Source: Eunapius fragilis
Taxonomy: Eukaryota; Porifera; Demospongiae; Spongillida; Spongillidae
Assembly: GCA_963681505.1 (NCBI GenBank)
Contig: OY811981.1
Span: forward strand, 310,001-374,000
Direction: 5' to 3'
DNA length: 64,000 nt
Part shown: positions 46,901 through 61,740 of the stretch, one piece after another
How the letters are laid out: every line of letters starts with the position of its first letter
Numbering within the stretch: position 1 is the first letter of the stretch
Notes under the pieces: generated by a model
Database searches by the model: none
Seen by the model: the letters and a program-made list of their open reading frames with translations, nothing else
Told to the model about the DNA's origin: nothing
Translations under genes and position numbers: made by a program

Positions 46901-49900
46901 GCACACATGGAAGATAGCAGTAACCATTCCTCTATCTGTTTTAAATGCCACCCCGAGCATACCTGCTTCGGTATGGGATACCCAAGCGATTCAAAAGTAG
47001 GTTCCCACCCATACATTCCTATGGGAAACCACCCATACATCTCTATGGGAAATAGTGACTATCTTAGCATCGAGGTGTTGATGAGACATGCAATATGAGC
47101 AAACCACTGCACACATGGAAGATAGCAGTAACCACTCCTCTATCTCTTTTTAATGCCACCCCGAGGATACCTGCTTTGGTATGGGTTTACCAAGCGATTC
47201 AAAAGTAGGTTCCCACCCATACATTTCTATGGGAAATTTTTGACTATCTTAGCATCGAGGTGTTGATGAGTCATGCAATATGAGCAAACCACTGCACACA
47301 TGGAAGATAGCAGTAACCATTCCTCTATCTGTTTTAAATGCCACCCCGAGGATACCTGCTTTGGTATGGGTTTACCAAGCGATTCAAAAGTAGGTTCCCA
47401 CCCATACATTTCTATGGGAAATTTTTGACTATCTTAGCATCGAGGTGTTGATGAGTCATGCAATATGAGCAAACCACTGCACACATGGAAGATAGCAGTA
47501 ACCATTCCTCTATCTGTTTTAAATGCCACCCCGAGGATACCTGCTTTGGTATGGGTTTACAAAGCGATTCAAAAGTAGGTTCCCACCCATACATTTCTAT
47601 GGGAAATTTTTGACTATCTTAGCATCGAGGTGTTGATGAGACATGGAATATGAGCAAACCACTGCACACATGGAAGATAGCAGTAACCATTCTTCTATCT
47701 GTTTTAAATGCCACCCCGAGGATACCTGCTTTGGTATGGGTTTACCAAGCGATTCAAAAGTAGGTTCCAACCCATACATTCCTATGGGAAACCACCCATA
47801 CATCTCTATGGGAAATATTGACTATCTTAGCATAGAGGTGTTGATGAGACATGCAATATGAGCAAACCACTGCACACATGGAAGATAGCAGTAACCATTC
47901 CTCTATCTGTTTTAAATGCCACCCCGAGGATACCTGCTTTGGTATGGGTTTACCAAGCGATTCAAAAGTAGGTTCCCACCCATACATTCCTATGGGAAAC
48001 CACCCATACATCTCTGTGGGAAATAGTGACTATCTTAGCATCGAGGTGTTGATGAGACATGCAATATGAGCAAACCACTGCACACATGGAAGATAGCAGT
48101 AACCATTCCTCTATCTGTTTTAAAAGCCACCCCGAGGATACCTGCTTTGGTATGGGTTTACCAAGCGATTCAAAAGTAGGTTCCCACCCATACATTTCTA
48201 TGGGAAATTTTTGACTATCTTAGCATCGAGGTGTTGATGAGACATGGAATATGAGCAAACCACTGCACACATGGAAGATAGCAGTAACCATTCCTCTGTC
48301 TGTTTTAAATGCCACCCCGAGGATACCTGCTTCGGTATGGGATACCCAAGCGATTCAAAAGTAGGTTCCCACCCATACATTCCTATGGGAAACCACCCAT
48401 ACATCTCTATGGGAAATAGTGACTATCTTAGCATCGAGGTGTTGATGAGACATGCAATATGAGCAAACCACTGCACACATGAAAGATAGCAGTAACCACT
48501 CCTCTATCTCTTTTTAATGCCACCCCGAGGATACCTGCTTTGGTATGGGTTTACCAAGCGATTCAAAAGTAGGTTCCTACCCATACATTTCTATGGGAAT
48601 TTTTTGACTATCTTAGCATCGAGGTGTTGATGAGTCATGCAATATGAGCAAACCACTGCACACATGGAAGATAGCAGTAACCATTCCTCTATCTGTTTTA
48701 AATGCCACCCCGAGGATACCTGCTTTGGTATGGGTTTACCAAGCGATTCAAAAGTAGGTTCCCACCCATACATTTCTATGGGAAATTTTAGACTATCATA
48801 GCATCGAGGTGTTGATGAGTCATGCAATATGAGCAAACCACTGCACACATGGAAGATAGCAGTAACCATTCCTCTATCTGTTTTAAATGCCACCCCGAGG
48901 ATACCTGCTTTGGTATGGGTTTACCAAGCGATTCAAAAGTAGGTTCCCACCCATACATTTCTATGGGAAATTTTTGACTATCTTAGCATCGAGGTGTTGA
49001 TGAGACATGGAATATGAGCAAACCACTGCACACATGGAAGATAGCAGTAACCATTCCTCTATCTGTTTTAAATGCCACCCCGAGGATACCTGCTTTGGTA
49101 TGGGTTTACCAAGCGATTCAAAAGTAGGTTCCCACCCATACATTCCTATGGGAAACCACCCATACATCTCTATGGGAAATAGTGACTATCTTAGCATAGA
49201 GGTGTTGATGAGACATGCAATATGAGCAAACCACTGCACACATGGAAGATAGCAGTAACCATTCCTCTATCTGTTTTAAATGCCACCCCGAGGATACCTG
49301 CTTTGGTATGGGTTTACCAAGCGATTCAAAAGTAGGTTCCCACCCATACATTCCTATGGGAAACCACCCATACATCTCTGTGGGAAATAGTGACTATCTT
49401 AGCATCGAGGTGTTGATGAGACATGCAATATGAGCAAACCACTGCACACATGGAAGATAGCAGTAACCATTCCTCTATCTGTTTTAAATGCCACCCCGAG
49501 GATACCTGCTTTGGTATGGGTTTACCAAGCGATTCAAAAGTAGGTTCCCACCCATACATTCCTATGGGAAACCACCCATACATCTCTGTGGGAAATAGTG
49601 ACTATCTTAGCATCGAGGTGTTGATGAGACATGCAATATGAGCAAACCACTGCACACATGGAAGATAGCAGTAACCATTCCTCTATCTGTTTTAAATGCC
49701 ACCCCGAGCATACCTGCTTCGGTATGGGATACCCAAGCGATTCAAAAGTAGGTTCCCACCCATACATTCCTATGGGAAACCACCCATACATCTCTATGGG
49801 AAATAGTGACTATCTTAGCATCGAGGTGTTGATGAGACATGCAATATGAGCAAACCACTGCACACATGGAAGATAGCAGTAACCACTCCTCTATCTCTTT

Positions 49901-52900
49901 TTAATGCCACCCCGAGGATACCTGCTTTGGTATGGGTTTACCAAGCGATTCAAAAGTAGGTTCCCACCCATACATTTCTATGGGAAATTTTTGACTATCT
50001 TAGCATCGAGGTGTTGATGAGTCATGCAATATGAGCAAACCACTGCACACATGGAAGATAGCAGTAACCATTCCTCTATCTGTTTTAAATGCCACCCCGA
50101 GGATACCTGCTTTGGTATGGGTTTACCAAGCGATTCAAAAGTAGGTTCCCACCCATACATTTCTATGGGAAATTTTTGACTATCTTAGCATCGAGGTGTT
50201 GATGAGTCATGCAATATGAGCAAACCACTGCACACATGGAAGATAGCAGTAACCATTCCTCTATCTGTTTTAAATGCCACCCCGAGGATACCTGCTTTGG
50301 TATGGGTTTACCAAGCGATTCAAAAGTAGGTTCCCACCCATACATTTCTATGGGAAATTTTTGACTATCTTAGCATCGAGGTGTTGATGAGACATGGAAT
50401 ATGAGCAAACCACTGCACACATGGAAGATAGCAGTAACCATTGCTCTATCTGTTTTTAATGCCACCCCGAGCATACCTTCTTCGGTGTGGGTTACCCAAG
50501 CGATTCAAAAGTAGGTTCCAACCCATACATTCCTATGGGAAACCACCCATACATCTCTATGGGAAATATTGACTATCTTAGCATAGAGGTGTTGATGAGA
50601 CATGCAATATGAGCAAACCACTGCACACATGGAAGATAGCAGTAACCATTCCTCTATCTGTTTTAAATGCCACCCCGAGGATACCTGCTTTGGTATGGGT
50701 TTACCAAGCGATTCAAAAGTAGGTTCCCACCCATACATTCCTATGGGAAACCACCCATACATCTCTGTGGGAAATAGTGACTATCTTAGCATCGAGGTGT
50801 TGATGAGACATGCAATATCAGCAAACCACTGCACACATGGAAGATAGCAGTAACCATTCCTCTATCTGTTTTAAAAGCCACCCCGAGGATACCTGCTTTG
50901 GTATGGGTTTACCAAGCGATTCAAAAGTAGGTTCCCACCCATACATTTCTATGGGAAATTTTTGACTATCTTAGCATCGAGGTGTTGATGAGACATGGAA
51001 TATGAGCAAACCACTGCACACATGGAAGATAGCAGTAACCATTCCTCTGTCTGTTTTAAATGCCACCCCGAGGATACCTGCTTCGGTATGGGATACCCAA
51101 GCGATTCAAAAGTAGGTTCCCACCCATACATTCCTATGGGAAACCACCCATACATCTCTATGGGAAATAGTGACTATCTTAGCATCGAGGTGTTGATGAG
51201 ACATGCAATATGAGCAAACCACTGCACACATGGAAGATAGCAGTAACCACTCCTCTATCTCTTTTTAATGCCACCCCGAGGATACCTGCTTTGGTATGGG
51301 TTTACCAAGCGATTCAAAAGTAGGTTCCCACCCATACATTTCTATGGGAATTTTTTGACTATCTTAGCATCGAGGTGTTGATGAGTCATGCAATATGAGC
51401 AAACCACTGCACACATGGAAGATAGCAGTAACCATTCCTCTATCTGTTTTAAATGCCACCCCGAGGATACCTGCTTTGGTATGGGTTTACCAAGCGATTC
51501 AAAAGTAGGTTCCCACCCATACATTTCTATGGGAAATTTTAGACTATCATAGCATCGAGGTGTTGATGAGTCATGCAATATGAGCAAACCACTGCACACA
51601 TGGAAGATAGCAGTAACCATTCCTCTATCTGTTTTAAATGCCACCCCGAGGATACCTGCTTTGGTATGGGTTTACCAAGCGATTCAAAAGTAGGTTCCCA
51701 CCCATACATTTCTATGGGAAATTTTTGACTATCTTAGCATCGAGGTGTTGATGAGACATGGAATATGAGCAAACCACTGCACACATGGAAGATAGCAGTA
51801 ACCATTCCTCTATCTGTTTTAAATGCCACCCCGAGGATACCTGCTTTGGTATGGGTTTACCAAGCGATTCAAAAGTAGGTTCCCACCCATACATTCCTAT
51901 GGGAAACCACCCATACATCTCTATGGGAAATAGTGACTATCTTAGCATAGAGGTGTTGATGAGACATGCAATATGAGCAAACCACTGCACACATGGAAGA
52001 TAGCAGTAACCATTCCTCTATCTGTTTTAAATGCCACCCCGAGGATACCTGCTTTGGTATGGGTTTACCAAGCGATTCAAAAGTAGGTTCCCACCCATAC
52101 ATTCCTATGGGAAACCACCCATACATCTCTGTGGGAAATAGTGACTATCTTAGCATCGAGGTGTTGATGAGACATGCAATATGAGCAAACCACTGCACAC
52201 ATGGAAGATAGCAGTAACCATTCCTCTATCTGTTTTAAATGCCACCCCGAGCATACCTGCTTCGGTATGGGATACCCAAGCGATTCAAAAGTAGGTTCCC
52301 ACCCATACATTCCTATGGGAAACCACCCATACATCTCTATGGGAAATAGTGACTATCTTAGCATCGAGGTGTTGATGAGACATGCAATATGAGCAAACCA
52401 CTGCACACATGGAAGATAGCAGTAACCACTCCTCTATCTCTTTTTAATGCCACCCCGAGGATACCTGCTTTGGTATGGGTTTACCAAGCGATTCAAAAGT
52501 AGGTTCCCACCCATACATTTCTATGGGAAATTTTTGACTATCTTAGCATCGAGGTGTTGATGAGTCATGCAATATGAGCAAACCACTGCACACATGGAAG
52601 ATAGCAGTAACCATTCCTCTATCTGTTTTAAATGCCACCCCGAGGATACCTGCTTTGGTATGGGTTTACCAAGCGATTCAAAAGTAGGTTCCCACCCATA
52701 CATTTCTATGGGAAATTTTTGACTATCTTAGCATCGAGGTGTTGATGAGTCATGCAATATGAGCAAACCACTGCACACATGGAAGATAGCAGTAACCATT
52801 CCTCTATCTGTTTTAAATGCCACCCCGAGGATACCTGCTTTGGTATGGGTTTACCAAGCGATTCAAAAGTAGGTTCCCACCCATACATTTCTATGGGAAA

Positions 52901-55900
52901 TTTTTGACTATCTTAGCATCGAGGTGTTGATGAGACATGGAATATGAGCAAACCACTGCACACATGGAAGATAGCAGTAACCATTCTTCTATCTGTTTTA
53001 AATGCCACCCCGAGGATACCTGCTTTGGTATGGGTTTACCAAGCGATTCAAAAGTAGGTTCCAACCCATACATTCCTATGGGAAACCACCCATACATCTC
53101 TATGGGAAATATTGACTATCTTAGCATAGAGGTGTTGATGAGACATGCAATATGAGCAAACCACTGCACACATGGAAGATAGCAGTAACCATTCCTCTAT
53201 CTGTTTTAAATGCCACCCCGAGGATACCTGCTTTGGTATGGGTTTACCAAGCGATTCAAAAGTAGGTTTCCACCCATACATTCCTATGGGAAACCACCCA
53301 TACATCTCTGTGGGAAATAGTGACTATCTTAGCATCGAGGTGTTGATGAGACATGCAATATGAGCAAACCACTGCACACATGGAAGATAGCAGTAACCAT
53401 TCCTCTATCTGTTTTAAAAGCCACCCCGAGGATACCTGCTTTGGTATGGGTTTACCAAGCGATTCAAAAGTAGGTTCCCACCCATACATTTCTATGGGAA
53501 ATTTTTGACTATCTTAGCATCGAGGTGTTGATGAGACATGGAATATGAGCAAACCACTGCACACATGGAAGATAGCAGTAACCATTCCTCTGTCTGTTTT
53601 AAATGCCACCCCGAGGATACCTGCTTCGGTATGGGATACCCAAGCGATTCAAAAGTAGGTTCCCACCCATACATTCCTATGGGAAACCACCCATACATCT
53701 CTATGGGAAATAGTGACTATCTTAGCATCGAGGTGTTGATGAGACATGCAATATGAGCAAACCACTGCACACATGGAAGATAGCAGTAACCACTCCTCTA
53801 TCTCTTTTTAATGCCACCCCGAGGATACCTGCTTTGGTATGGGTTTACCAAGCGATTCAAAAGTAGGTTCCCACCCATACATTTCTATGGGAAATTTTTG
53901 ACTATCTTAGCATCGAGGTGTTGATGAGTCATGCAATATGAGCAAACCACTGCACACATGGAAGATAGCAGTAACCATTCCTCTATCTGTTTTAAATGCC
54001 ACCCCGAGGATACCTGCTTTGGTATGGGTTTACCAAGCGATTCAAAAGTAGGTTCCCACCCATACATTTCTATGGGAAACCACCCATACATCTCTATGGG
54101 AAATAGTGACTATCTTAGCATCGAGGTGTTGATGAGACATGCAATATGAGCAAACCACTGCACACATGGAAGATAGCAGTAACCACTCCTCTATCTCTTT
54201 TTAATGCCACCCCGAGGATACCTGCTTTGGTATGGGTTTACCAAGCGATTCAAAAGTAGGTTCCCACCCATACATTTCTATGGGAAATTTTTGACTATCT
54301 TAGCATCGAGGTGTTGATGAGTCATGCAATATGAGCAAACCACTGCACACATGGAAGATAGCAGTAACCATTCCTCTATCTGTTTTAAATGCCACCCCGA
54401 GGATACCTGCTTTGGTATGGGTTTACCAAGCGATTCAAAAGTAGGTTCCCACCCATACATTTCTATGGGAAATTTTTGACTATCTTAGCATCGAGGTGTT
54501 GATGAGTCATGCAATATGAGCAAACCACTGCACACATGGAAGATAGCAGTAACCATTCTTCTATCTGTTTTAAATGCCACCCCGAGGATACCTGCTTTGG
54601 TATGGGTTTACCAAGCGATTCAAAAGTAGGTTCCAACCCATACATTCCTATGGGAAACCACCCATACATCTCTATGGGAAATATTGACTATCTTAGCATA
54701 GAGGTGTTGATGAGACATGCAATATGAGCAAACCACTGCACACATGGAAGATAGCAGTAACCATTCCTCTATCTGTTTTAAATGCCACCCCGAGGATACC
54801 TGCTTTGGTATGGGTTTACCAAGCGATTCAAAAGTAGGTTCCCACCCATACATTCCTATGGGAAACCACCCATACATCTCTGTGGGAAATAGTGACTATC
54901 TTAGCATCGAGGTGTTGATGAGACATGCAATATGAGCAAACCACTGCACACATGGAAGATAGCAGTAACCATTCCTCTATCTGTTTTAAATGCCACCCCG
55001 AGCATACCTGCTTCGGTATGGGATACCCAAGCGATTCAAAAGTAGGTTCCCACCCATACATTCCTATGGGAAACCACCCATACATCTCTATGGGAAATAG
55101 TGACTATCTTAGCATCGAGGTGTTGATGAGACATGCAATATGAGCAAACCACTGCACACATGGAAGATAGCAGTAACCACTCCTCTATCTCTTTTTAATG
55201 CCACCCCGAGGATACCTGCTTTGGTATGGGTTTACCAAGCGATTCAAAAGTAGGTTCCCACCCATACATTTCTATGGGAAATTTTTGACTATCTTAGCAT
55301 CGAGGTGTTGATGAGTCATGCAATATGAGCAAACCACTGCACACATGGAAGATAGCAGTAACCATTCCTCTATCTGTTTTAAATGCCACCCCGAGGATAC
55401 CTGCTTTGGTATGGGTTTACCAAGCGATTCAAAAGTAGGTTCCCACCCATACATTTCTATGGGAAATTTTTGACTATCTTAGCATCGAGGTGTTGATGAG
55501 TCATGCAATATGAGCAAACCACTGCACACATGGAAGATAGCAGTAACCATTCCTCTATCTGTTTTAAATGCCACCCCGAGGATACCTGCTTTGGTATGGG
55601 TTTACAAAGCGATTCAAAAGTAGGTTCCCACCCATACATTTCTATGGGAAATTTTTGACTATCTTAGCATCGAGGTGTTGATGAGACATGGAATATGAGC
55701 AAACCACTGCACACATGGAAGATAGCAGTAACCATTCTTCTATCTGTTTTAAATGCCACCCCGAGGATACCTGCTTTGGTATGGGTTTACCAAGCGATTC
55801 AAAAGTAGGTTCCAACCCATACATTCCTATGGGAAACCACCCATACATCTCTATGGGAAATATTGACTATCTTAGCATAGAGGTGTTGATGAGACATGCA

Positions 55901-58390
55901 ATATGAGCAAACCACTGCACACATGGAAGATAGCAGTAACCATTCCTCTATCTGTTTTAAATGCCACCCCGAGGATACCTGCTTTGGTATGGGTTTACCA
56001 AGCGATTCAAAAGTAGGTTCCCACCCATACATTCCTATGGGAAACCACCCATACATCTCTGTGGGAAATAGTGACTATCTTAGCATCGAGGTGTTGATGA
56101 GACATGCAATATGAGCAAACCACTGCACACATGGAAGATAGCAGTAACCATTCCTCTATCTGTTTTAAAAGCCACCCCGAGGATACCTGCTTTGGTATGG
56201 GTTTACCAAGCGATTCAAAAGTAGGTTCCCACCCATACATTTCTATGGGAAATTTTTGACTATCTTAGCATCGAGGTGTTGATGAGACATGGAATATGAG
56301 CAAACCACTGCACACATGGAAGATAGCAGTAACCATTCCTCTGTCTGTTTTAAATGCCACCCCGAGGATACCTGCTTCGGTATGGGATACCCAAGCGATT
56401 CAAAAGTAGGTTCCCACCCATACATTCCTATGGGAAACCACCCATACATCTCTATGGGAAATAGTGACTATCTTAGCATCGAGGTGTTGATGAGACATGC
56501 AATATGAGCAAACCACTGCACACATGAAAGATAGCAGTAACCACTCCTCTATCTCTTTTTAATGCCACCCCGAGGATACCTGCTTTGGTATGGGTTTACC
56601 AAGCGATTCAAAAGTAGGTTCCTACCCATACATTTCTATGGGAATTTTTTGACTATCTTAGCATCGAGGTGTTGATGAGTCATGCAATATGAGCAAACCA
56701 CTGCACACATGGAAGATAGCAGTAACCATTCCTCTATCTGTTTTAAATGCCACCCCGAGGATACCTGCTTTGGTATGGGTTTACCAAGCGATTCAAAAGT
56801 AGGTTCCCACCCATACATTTCTATGGGAAATTTTAGACTATCATAGCATCGAGGTGTTGATGAGTCATGCAATATGAGCAAACCACTGCACACATGGAAG
56901 ATAGCAGTAACCATTCCTCTATCTGTTTTAAATGCCACCCCGAGGATACCTGCTTTGGTATGGGTTTACCAAGCGATTCAAAAGTAGGTTCCCACCCATA
57001 CATTTCTATGGGAAATTTTTGACTATCTTAGCATCGAGGTGTTGATGAGACATGGAATATGAGCAAACCACTGCACACATGGAAGATAGCAGTAACCATT
57101 CCTCTATCTGTTTTAAATGCCACCCCGAGGATACCTGCTTTGGTATGGGTTTACCAAGCGATTCAAAAGTAGGTTCCCACCCATACATTCCTATGGGAAA
57201 CCACCCATACATCTCTATGGGAAATAGTGACTATCTTAGCATAGAGGTGTTGATGAGACATGCAATATGAGCAAACCACTGCACACATGGAAGATAGCAG
57301 TAACCATTCCTCTATCTGTTTTAAATGCCACCCCGAGGATACCTGCTTTGGTATGGGTTTACCAAGCGATTAAAAGTAGGTTCCCACCCATACATTCCTA
57401 TGGGAAACCACCCATACATCTCTGTGGGAAATAGTGACTATCTTAGCATCGAGGTGTTGATGAGACATGCAATATGAGCAAACCACTGCACACATGGAAG
57501 ATAGCAGTAACCATTCCTCTATTTGTTTTAAATGCCACCCCGAGGATACCTGCTTTGGTATGGGTTTACCAAGCGATTCAAAAGTAGGTTCCCACCCATA
57601 CATTCCTATGGGAAACCACCCATACATCTCTGTGGGAAATAGTGACTATCTTAGCATCGAGGTGTTGATGAGACATGCAATATGAGCAAACCACTGCACA
57701 CATGGAAGATAGCAGTAACCATTCCTCTATCTGTTTTAAATGCCACCCCGAGCATACCTGCTTCGGTATGGGATACCCAAGCGATTCAAAAGTAGGTTCC
57801 CACCCATACATTCCTATGGGAAACCACCCATACATCTCTATGGGAAATAGTGACTATCTTAGCATCGAGGTGTTGATGAGACATGCAATATGAGCAAACC
57901 ACTGCACACATGGAAGATAGCAGTAACCACTCCTCTATCTCTTTTTAATGCCACCCCGAGGATACCTGCTTTGGTATGGGTTTACCAAGCGATTCAAAAG
58001 TAGGTTCCCACCCATACATTTCTATGGGAAATTTTTGACTATCTTAGCATCGAGGTGTTGATGAGTCATGCAATATGAGCAAACCACTGCACACATGGAA
58101 GATAGCAGTAACCATTCCTCTATCTGTTTTAAATGCCACCCCGAGGATACCTGCTTTGGTATGGGTTTACCAAGCGATTCAAAAGTAGGTTCCCACCCAT
58201 ACATTTCTATGGGAAATTTTTGACTATCTTAGCATCGAGGTGTTGATGAGTCATGCAATATGAGCAAACCACTGCACACATGGAAGATAGCAGTAACCAT
58301 TCCTCTATCTGTTTTAAATGCCACCCCGAGGATACCTTCTTTGGTATGGGTTTACCAAGCGATTCAAAAGTAGGTTCCCACCCATACATT
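46900..58390. repeat. Array block with ~3.4-kb segments repeated at 8,045 bp
   Basis: About 46,950-50,345 recurs at about 54,990-58,390. Private variants CACATGAAAGATAG and GGTTCCTACCC are shared. The second copy has a 1-bp deletion in GATTAAAAG near 57370, shifting the offset to 8,044, and a CTATTTG change near 57522. Confidence 0.85.
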
Positions 58391-61300
58391 TCTATGGGAA
58401 ATATTTGACTATCTTAGCATCGAGGTGTTGATGAGACATGCAATATGAGCAAACCACTGCACACATGGAAGATAGCAGTAACCACTCCTCTATCTCTTTT
58501 TAATGCCACCCCGAGGATACCTGCTTTGGTATGGGTTTACCAAGCGATTCAAAAGTAGGTTCCCACCCATACATTTCTATGGGAATTTTTTGACTATCTT
58601 AGCATCGAGGTGTTGATGAGTCATGCAATATGAGCAAACCACTGCACACATGGAAGATAGCAGTAACCATTCCTCTATCTGTTTTAAATGCCACCCCGAG
58701 GATACCTGCTTTGGTATGGGTTCACCAAGCGATTCAAAAGTAGGTTCCCACCCATACATTTCTATGGGAAATTTTAGACTATCATAGCATCGAGGTGTTG
58801 ATGAGTCATGCAATATGAGCAAACCACTGCACACATGGAAGATAGCAGTAACCATTCCTCTATCTGTTTTAAATGCCACCCCGAGGATACCTGCTTTGGT
58901 ATGGGTTTACCAAGCGATTCAAAAGTAGGTTCCCACCCATACATTTCTATGGGAAATTTTTGACTATCTTAGCATCGAGGTGTTGATGAGACATGGAATA
59001 TGAGCAAACCACTGCACACATGGAAGATAGCAGTAACCATTCCTCTATCTGTTTTAAATGCCACCCCGAGGATACCTGCTTTGGTATGGGTTTACCAAGC
59101 GATTCAAAAGTAGGTTCCCACCCATACATTCCTATGGGAAACCACCCATACATCTCTATGGGAAATAGTGACTATCTTAGCATAGAGGTGTTGATGAGAC
59201 ATGCAATATGAGCAAACCACTGCACACATGGAAGATAGCAGTAACCATTCCTCTATCTGTTTTAAATGCCACCCCGAGGATACCTGCTTTGGTATGGGTT
59301 TACCAAGCGATTCAAAAGTAGGTTCCCACCCATACATTCCTATGGGAAACCACCCATACATCTCTGTGGGAAATAGTGACTATCTTAGCATCGAGGTGTT
59401 GATGAGACATGCAATATGAGCAAACCACTGCACACATGGAAGATAGCAGTAACCATTCCTCTATCTGTTTTAAATGCCACCCCGAGCATACCTGCTTCGG
59501 TATGGGATACCCAAGCGATTCAAAAGTAGGTTCCCACCCATACATTCCTATGGGAAACCACCCATACATCTCTATGGGAAATAGTGACTATCTTAGCATC
59601 GAGGTGTTGATGAGACATGCAATATGAGCAAACCACTGCACACATGGAAGATAGCAGTAACCACTCCTCTATCTCTTTTTAATGCCACCCCGAGGATACC
59701 TGCTTTGGTATGGGTTTACCAAGCGATTCAAAAGTAGGTTCCCACCCATACATTTCTATGGGAAATTTTTGACTATCTTAGCATCGAGGTGTTGATGAGT
59801 CATGCAATATGAGCAAACCACTGCACACATGGAAGATAGCAGTAACCATTCCTCTATCTGTTTTAAATGCCACCCCGAGGATACCTGCTTTGGTATGGGT
59901 TTACCAAGCGATTCAAAAGTAGGTTCCCACCCATACATTTCTATGGGAAATTTTTGACTATCTTAGCATCGAGGTGTTGATGAGTCATGCAATATGAGCA
60001 AACCACTGCACACATGGAAGATAGCAGTAACCATTCCTCTATCTGTTTTAAATGCCACCCCGAGGATACCTGCTTTGGTATGGGTTTACCAAGCGATTCA
60101 AAAGTAGGTTCCCACCCATACATTTCTATGGGAAATTTTTGACTATCTTAGCATCGAGGTGTTGATGAGACATGGAATATGAGCAAACCACTGCACACAT
60201 GGAAGATAGCAGTAACCATTCTTCTATCCGTTTTAAATGCCACCCCGAGGATACCTGCTTTGGTATGGGTTTACCAAGCGATTCAAAAGTAGGTTCCAAC
60301 CCATACATTCCTATGGGAAACCACCCATACATCTCTATGGGAAATATTGACTATCTTAGCATAGAGGTGTTGATGAGACATGCAATATGAGCAAACCACT
60401 GCACACATGGAAGATAGCAGTAACCATTCCTCTATCTGTTTTAAATGCCACCCCGAGGATACCTGCTTTGGTATGGGTTTACCAAGCGATTCAAAAGTAG
60501 GTTTCCACCCATACATTCCTATGGGAAACCACCCATACATCTCTGTGGGAAATAGTGACTATCTTAGCATCGAGGTGTTGATGAGACATGCAATATGAGC
60601 AAACCACTGCACACATGGAAGATAGCAGTAACCATTCCTCTATCTGTTTTAAAAGCCACCCCGAGGATACCTGCTTTGGTATGGGTTTACCAAGCGATTC
60701 AAAAGTAGGTTCCCACCCATACATTTCTATGGGAAATTTTTGACTATCTTAGCATCGAGGTGTTGATGAGACATGGAATATGAGCAAACCACTGCACACA
60801 TGGAAGATAGCAGTAACCATTCCTCTGTCTGTTTTAAATGCCACCCCGAGGATACCTGCTTCGGTATGGGATACCCAAGCGATTCAAAAGTAGGTTCCCA
60901 CCCATACATTCCTATGGGAAACCACCCATACATCTCTATGGGAAATAGTGACTATCTTAGCATCGAGGTGTTGATGAGACATGCAATATGAGCAAACCAC
61001 TGCACACATGGAAGATAGCAGTAACCACTCCTCTATCTCTTTTTAATGCCACCCCGAGGATACCTGCTTTGGTATGGGTTTACCAAGCGATTCAAAAGTA
61101 GGTTCCCACCCATACATTTCTATGGGAAATTTTTGACTATCTTAGCATCGAGGTGTTGATGAGTCATGCAATATGAGCAAACCACTGCACACATGGAAGA
61201 TAGCAGTAACCATTCCTCTATCTGTTTTAAATGCCACCCCGAGGATACCTGCTTTGGTATGGGTTTACCAAGCGATTCAAAAGTAGGTTCCCACCCATAC

Positions 61301-61740
61301 ATTTCTATGGGAAACCACCCATACATCTCTATGGGAAATAGTGACTATCTTAGCATCGAGGTGTTGATGAGACATGCAATATGAGCAAACCACTGCACAC
61401 ATGGAAGATAGCAGTAACCACTCCTCTATCTCTTTTTAATGCCACCCCGAGGATACCTGCTTTGGTATGGGTTTACCAAGCGATTCAAAAGTAGGTTCCC
61501 ACCCATACATTTCTATGGGAAATTTTTGACTATCTTAGCATCGAGGTGTTGATGAGTCATGCAATATGAGCAAACCACTGCACACATGGAAGATAGCAGT
61601 AACCATTCCTCTATCTGTTTTAAATGCCACCCCGAGGATACCTGCTTTGGTATGGGTTTACCAAGCGATTCAAAAGTAGGTTCCCACCCATACATTTCTA
61701 TGGGAAATTTTTGACTATCTTAGCATCGAGGTGTTGATGA
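51250..61740. repeat. ~3.2-kb segments repeated at 7,235 bp
   Basis: About 51,250-54,500 recurs at about 58,485-61,735, overlapping the 8,045-bp system. Shared markers include AGGTTTCCACCC (near 53268 and 60503) and the TAGACTATCATAG subtype (51541/58776). The interleaving shows successive duplications. Confidence 0.82.
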
